A stretch of 64,000 bases of DNA from Flavobacteriaceae bacterium (GTDB taxonomy: Bacteria > Bacteroidota > Bacteroidia > Flavobacteriales > Flavobacteriaceae). The notes below the pieces were generated by a model. It worked only from the letters and a program-made list of their open reading frames with translations. It did no database searches and had not been told where the DNA came from. Location of the stretch: contig CP031964.1 of the NCBI GenBank assembly GCA_003443635.1, positions 1,210,321 through 1,274,320 on the forward strand, in the 5' to 3' direction. Shown piece after piece: positions 60,569 through 64,000 of this stretch; position 1 is the first letter of the stretch; each line of letters starts with the position of its first letter. A program made the position numbers and the translations under genes.

Positions 60569-62479
60569 TTATATACAATTAGCAGTTATTTCATTTACAT
60601 CATTACACCCTATAGCATTATTACTGATAGCGGTAGATTTTCCTTGTTCAATATGATTACATATTAAAGGCAAAGAACACGTGCTTAGTATTGGATTTCT
60701 AACTAATGTGATAAATTGATTGACACCAGCTATATTTCTTAACCCATCGATATTAGTTAAGGAATTGTTGTCATCTCTAATTGTGATATTTTCTAAGCTA
60801 GATGTTAAATTAACTAATGCATCTAAATTTTGTAAAGAAGAATTTCGTATTAATGATAATGATCCACCGATAAAAGTTAAATTTTGAAAATTGTTTAAAT
60901 TAACTATATCGCTACCAGTTATATTAAGACTTTCTTCAATTCTATTAAGATTGTTAAAACCTGAAATATTAGATGGTCTTGGGTTAAAACTTAAAGAAAG
61001 CCCTCCTCTTATTACTTCTAAATTTTCAAATCCACTTATTGTGATTTGAGAATCTGTTTGAAAAGCAGTGTCGAAAAAAATCAAATTTTGATTGATTTCT
61101 ATCAAATTTTCAAATCCAGATATGCTTGTTAATGATCCATTGTTTATTATTGATAACTCTCCTAAATTTGCTAATGAATTAAATCCTGATATTTCTTCTA
61201 AATTATTATTTTGATTAAACTCTAAGGTTCCACCAATAGATATTAAATTCTCCAACCCAGATGTGTTTATAAGCCCTGGATTATTTAATACTCTAAAATC
61301 TCCAATAACAGTTTCTAGGGAACTTAAACCATTAAAATTTGTTAGAGAGCTATTGCTAATATTATTGCCTCCAGCATTATTACTAGAAAAAATATTTATT
61401 CTATTGATAATTTTAACATTGGATAGAAAATTTAAATTAATTATATTTTCCATTCCAATAATTGATAGTAATCCGTTAATAGATTCTAAATTCATAAATG
61501 CATTATCCATAGAAACTATAGGTATATCAGCTAAAGACAGTAAATTTAAAAAAGGTAATGAGTTGAAACCTGTAATATTTGTTAAAGATATATTACTGCT
61601 GATATCTATTCCTTCAATAGTACTCAATGAATTAAACCCTTCAATTGATATCAAGGATGGGTTGACATTAACTTGTAATAATCCATTTACTTGTTCTAAA
61701 GAATTAAATTCAGGTATTGCTGTCAGATTATCATTCGCAGTAAAAGATAAAGATATAGTTTCATTCTCTATACGCTTCAAGTTCTCAAATCCTTCTACTT
61801 CAGTAAGTAAAGGATTGTTAGATATATTAATTGCTCCTTGAACTGTGTTTAATTGATTAAATCCATTGATTATATTTAAGTCATTTCTATCAAAATTAAT
61901 ATCTCCTAAAACAGCATTTAAATTGTTAAAACCGTTTAAGCTACTATAATTATTTCTTTCAAATATGAAATCTCCATTTATATTAATTAAATTGTTAAAT
62001 CCAGTTAACCCTTGATTATTTTCATTATTGTTTAAAATAAAGTTACCGCCTACATCTTCTAACAATTCAAATGAATTTGAAATATCAATAGTTGAACGAC
62101 TAACCTCTAAATCTCCACCAATAGAGATTAAATTATTAAATCCACTTAATAGACCTAATTGATTTTCCTCTAAAGAAATAAATAAATTTCCAGTTATTTC
62201 ATTTACATTCTGAAATATAGTATTTGTATAATTTACGTTTGAAGTTAAATCAATAATAATAGATCCGTTAATAGTAGAACAGCCACCAAACATCCTAATG
62301 AAATTAGTCACATCGTTATCACTAGATATTCTAAGAGTTTGATTATTAAAATCATTGCAGCTTAAAACAGGTACTGGAGGTTCTTCAATGATAGAGTCAT
62401 CAATAGAGTCATCTGAAGAAGAGCAACTATAAAGAAATATTAAAATTATTGAGATTAAAAAGAGTTTTTTATAATTCAT
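60569..62479 (-). CDS. surface lipoprotein with tandem receptor L-domain-like repeats
   Basis: The 636-residue protein starts MNYKKLFLISIILIFLYSCSSSDDS. Cys followed by SSSDD fits a lipoprotein with the acidic surface-export signal of Bacteroidota. A long run of repeats of about 22-25 residues follows, each with an L-domain (EGFR-like) core such as LTGFNNLININGDFIFERN and ISGFNSLANLGELSIINNG. The C-terminus has four Cys in STCSLPLICNHIEQGKSTAISNNAIGCNDVNEITANC, a frequent flavobacterial ending for this type. It is probably an outer-surface binding protein. It is flanked by two copies of the same methyltransferase end. Confidence 0.88.
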   Translation of the reverse strand: MNYKKLFLISIILIFLYSCSSSDDSIDDSIIEEPPVPVLSCNDFNNQTLRISSDNDVTNFIRMFGGCSTINGSIIIDLTSNVNYTNTIFQNVNEITGNLFISLEENQLGLLSGFNNLISIGGDLEVSRSTIDISNSFELLEDVGGNFILNNNENNQGLTGFNNLININGDFIFERNNYSSLNGFNNLNAVLGDINFDRNDLNIINGFNQLNTVQGAINISNNPLLTEVEGFENLKRIENETISLSFTANDNLTAIPEFNSLEQVNGLLQVNVNPSLISIEGFNSLSTIEGIDISSNISLTNITGFNSLPFLNLLSLADIPIVSMDNAFMNLESINGLLSIIGMENIINLNFLSNVKIINRINIFSSNNAGGNNISNSSLTNFNGLSSLETVIGDFRVLNNPGLINTSGLENLISIGGTLEFNQNNNLEEISGFNSLANLGELSIINNGSLTSISGFENLIEINQNLIFFDTAFQTDSQITISGFENLEVIRGGLSLSFNPRPSNISGFNNLNRIEESLNITGSDIVNLNNFQNLTFIGGSLSLIRNSSLQNLDALVNLTSSLENITIRDDNNSLTNIDGLRNIAGVNQFITLVRNPILSTCSLPLICNHIEQGKSTAISNNAIGCNDVNEITANCI

Positions 62480-62562
62480 AATTGATTCAAATAATTTGTC
62501 ATTGTAAATAACTTAAATTAATAATTAAAATCCTACAAAAAGTTAATAATGAAAATCTTTAA

Positions 62563-63258
62563 TTAGCATAACCTCGCCAAATAGTCGTAATGCTCACCCT
62601 CTAATACAAGTTCACATTGTAAACCAACGCTACTACAAGCTGCTTTTAATGTGTTAAAATCGAGATATAACCACTTTAAAGGTATTTCTTTTTCACTTTT
62701 ATAACTCAAAAAATAATCAAGCTCACCATAATAATTAGAATTAGCATCAAACCAGTATCCACCATCTTCATCTTCATACATATATTTAATATCGCTAGAA
62801 TCTATTAAAATTTGCCCATTAGGTTTGAGTAAACTTTTTAAATGTTTTAAATAGTTTGGAACTAAAAACAATTCTTGAAAAATACCAGTGCCGTTCATAA
62901 GTAATAAGATGGTGTCAAAAGTTTCAACTTCCTTTAATACATTTTTTACTTCAGTATTAATAACTCCTCTTTGTTTACAGACATCAATAGCGCCTTTAGA
63001 AATATCGATTGCTTTAACTAATAGCTTTTTGCTTTGTAAATAGAGACTATGGCTCCCGCTTCCACAGCCTACATCTAACACAGCTCCTTTGGATAATTGA
63101 AGTGCTTTTTGTTCTAATTTAGGCATTTCATCATAGCTTCTAAATAGATAAGGAATAGGTAATACATCATCATCAGAAATGTTAGTAGAAGTGATGAGGT
63201 CTTCTGTATAGTTTTTGTTCTGATAATCTAATAAAGCTTGTCCAAATAAATCTTTCAT
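62563..63258 (-). CDS. class I SAM-dependent methyltransferase
   Basis: The 231-residue protein has motif I GAVLDVGCGSGSHSLYLQSKK (about residues 58-78), then KAIDISKGAIDVCKQRG, FDTILLLMNGTGIFQEL and LKPNGQILIDSSD. DVGCGSG and the other motifs are intact. It belongs to the Methyltransf_25/11 type found beside Cys-cluster proteins; the substrate is unknown. The start (63258) is 56 bases from the divergent YkgJ-like gene. Its 3' 130 bases are duplicated, in decayed form, at 60367-60500. Confidence 0.9.
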   Translation of the reverse strand: MKDLFGQALLDYQNKNYTEDLITSTNISDDDVLPIPYLFRSYDEMPKLEQKALQLSKGAVLDVGCGSGSHSLYLQSKKLLVKAIDISKGAIDVCKQRGVINTEVKNVLKEVETFDTILLLMNGTGIFQELFLVPNYLKHLKSLLKPNGQILIDSSDIKYMYEDEDGGYWFDANSNYYGELDYFLSYKSEKEIPLKWLYLDFNTLKAACSSVGLQCELVLEGEHYDYLARLC

Positions 63259-63314
63259 CGATTTTGTTATTCTGCATTAGATACAGAATCTATTTTAATT
63301 AGTAGTTTTACAAC

Positions 63315-63809
63315 ATGCAAGACATTATAAATAATCTGCCAAAGCTCGCCAAAGATAAGCATAAGGAAAACAAAACTTTTTTTACAAAGCTTAAAAAAAA
63401 GCCACCAAAGCAATTGGATTATATAATGCAAGAATTGCACGAAACTGAGTTTGAAAACACAGATTGTTTGCAATGTGCTAATTGTTGTAAAACCACTGGA
63501 CCATTATTTACTGATAAAGATATTGATCGTATTTCTAAACACTTTAAGCAAAAACCACAACAGTTTATTGAGCAATATTTACGTATAGATGAAGATAACG
63601 ATTATGTATTGCAAAATGTGCCTTGTACATTTTTGGGAACAGATAATTATTGCTCTATTTATGAAGTACGCCCTAAAGCATGTCGTGAGTTTCCGCATAC
63701 GGACAGAAAGAAATTTCAGCAAATATCTCATCTTACTTTAAAAAATGTTGAGATGTGCCCAGCGGCTTATAATATCGTTGAGGAGATGAAGAAAAGAATT
63801 AAAATCTAA
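63315..63809 (+). CDS. YkgJ family cysteine-cluster protein
   Basis: The 164-residue protein has the YkgJ zinc/iron-cluster pattern: CLQCANCCKTTGPLFTDKDIDRIS with Cys at C-x2-C-x2-CC, then NVPCTFLGTDNYCSIYEVRPKACREFPHTD and a final Cys in VEMCPAAYNIVEEM. The fold is the UPF0153 domain, thought to bind a metal or iron-sulfur cluster. The preceding basic helix (KHKENKTFFTKLKKKPPKQLD) is a typical flavobacterial addition. It is divergent from the methyltransferase gene. Confidence 0.9.
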   Translation: MQDIINNLPKLAKDKHKENKTFFTKLKKKPPKQLDYIMQELHETEFENTDCLQCANCCKTTGPLFTDKDIDRISKHFKQKPQQFIEQYLRIDEDNDYVLQNVPCTFLGTDNYCSIYEVRPKACREFPHTDRKKFQQISHLTLKNVEMCPAAYNIVEEMKKRIKI

Positions 63810-63842
63810 ATTCTTTTTATCTTTAACTAAACAAATTTATTA

Positions 63843-64000
63843 ATGTTGGAAAGCTTACTGAACTATTTTGAAACCATTCCTTCGCTGCATCGAAGTCTTA
63901 TTTTAATTGGCGGAATCACATTATTTTGGATTTTAGAAGGCATATTACCACTATTTAGGTTTAAGTATAAAAAATGGAAACATGCCATTCCTAATATATT
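63843..64000 (+). CDS. sterol desaturase family protein, 5' end only
   Basis: The frame opens at ATG 63843 with MLESLLNYFETIPSLHRSLI and continues GGITLFWILEGILPLFRFKYKKWKHAIPN to the window edge (about 52 codons). A first hydrophobic helix (SLILIGGITLFWILEGILPLF) and a basic RFKYKKWKH loop are typical of the start of the sterol desaturase/fatty-acid hydroxylase family. The histidine boxes that would prove it are outside the window. It is in the same direction as the YkgJ gene, 33 bases on, and probably co-transcribed. Confidence 0.65.
   Translation, partial: MLESLLNYFETIPSLHRSLILIGGITLFWILEGILPLFRFKYKKWKHAIPNI

Noticed and set aside
61263-61841. A 192-codon antisense frame inside the L-domain lipoprotein gene.
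   Set aside because: It is a mirror of the repetitive coding sequence with no start context or recognisable protein; the leftward frame has clear repeats and a lipoprotein signal.
1-64000. tRNA, rRNA, CRISPR arrays, insertion sequences, phage genes, replication origin.
   Set aside because: None was recognised on reading both strands; absence of weak or degenerate copies cannot be guaranteed without a search tool.

Overview
The window is a stretch of AT-rich chromosome from a bacterium of the phylum Bacteroidota, almost certainly family Flavobacteriaceae. The evidence is the typical gene content: a MnmD orphan methyltransferase, a membrane-bound LytTR regulator, TPR-bearing histidine kinase, DUF4920, DUF1684 and CDGSH proteins, and lipoproteins with SCSSSDD-type N-termini. 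The -7 promoter boxes of the Bacteroidota form TAnnTTTG (often TATCTTTA/G), weak or absent Shine-Dalgarno sites and frequent TTG/GTG starts agree. I saw no tRNA, rRNA, CRISPR array, transposase or integrase. The genus cannot be fixed from the sequence alone.

Layout. 1-2752: a leftward cluster headed by a GbsR/MarR-type regulator, with DoxX-like, DUF2071, methyltransferase and membrane proteins; two near-identical palindromes look like the regulator's operators. 2885-6196: small genes, including a 33-residue protein with ten cysteines (metallothionein-like) that has its own promoter and terminator. 6296-14742: LytTR regulator, amidohydrolase and M14 peptidase operon, a DJ-1-like lipoprotein carrying a REP-like repeat in its coding sequence, a broken VOC gene, an MFS transporter with a structured leader, DUF1684 and CrcB. 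14840-21036: SRPBCC/GyrI protein, then a leftward run with a two-component system, a beta-barrel protein and two unrecognised genes, one of which ends in a perfect 24-bp inverted repeat. 21124-29396: housekeeping genes (NTP pyrophosphohydrolase, IlvE, MnmD, sigma/anti-sigma/fasciclin, YceI, GrpE-DnaJ).

29671-34863: a tight rightward operon of ABC exporter, MscS channel, NtrC-like regulator and PPK2. 34959-41954: M28 peptidase, DinB-like, transglutaminase-like, small membrane, DUF1801, CDGSH, KdsA and TypA genes. 42066-52264: a surface-glycan island with GT39-like, six GT2-type or related transferases, an FdtA-type sugar isomerase, DegT aminotransferase, GNAT acyltransferase and Wzx flippase. 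52325-58026: FtsE, and divergently a 1008-residue TPR protein plus an outer-membrane barrel. 58108-64000: YHS protein, YtcJ-like amidohydrolase, a receptor-L-domain lipoprotein flanked by two copies of a methyltransferase 3' end, YkgJ-like protein, and the start of a sterol desaturase gene.

Most of the window is ordinary flavobacterial chromosome. The parts most worth a second look are the cysteine-rich microprotein (4666-4767), the GbsR operator pair, the 24-bp inverted repeat at 20346-20400, the glycan gene without a standard start codon (42066), the candidate attenuator (13570-13726) and sRNA (29499-29590), and the duplicated methyltransferase end around 60367-62695. Functions are read from motifs by eye; no database search was possible.
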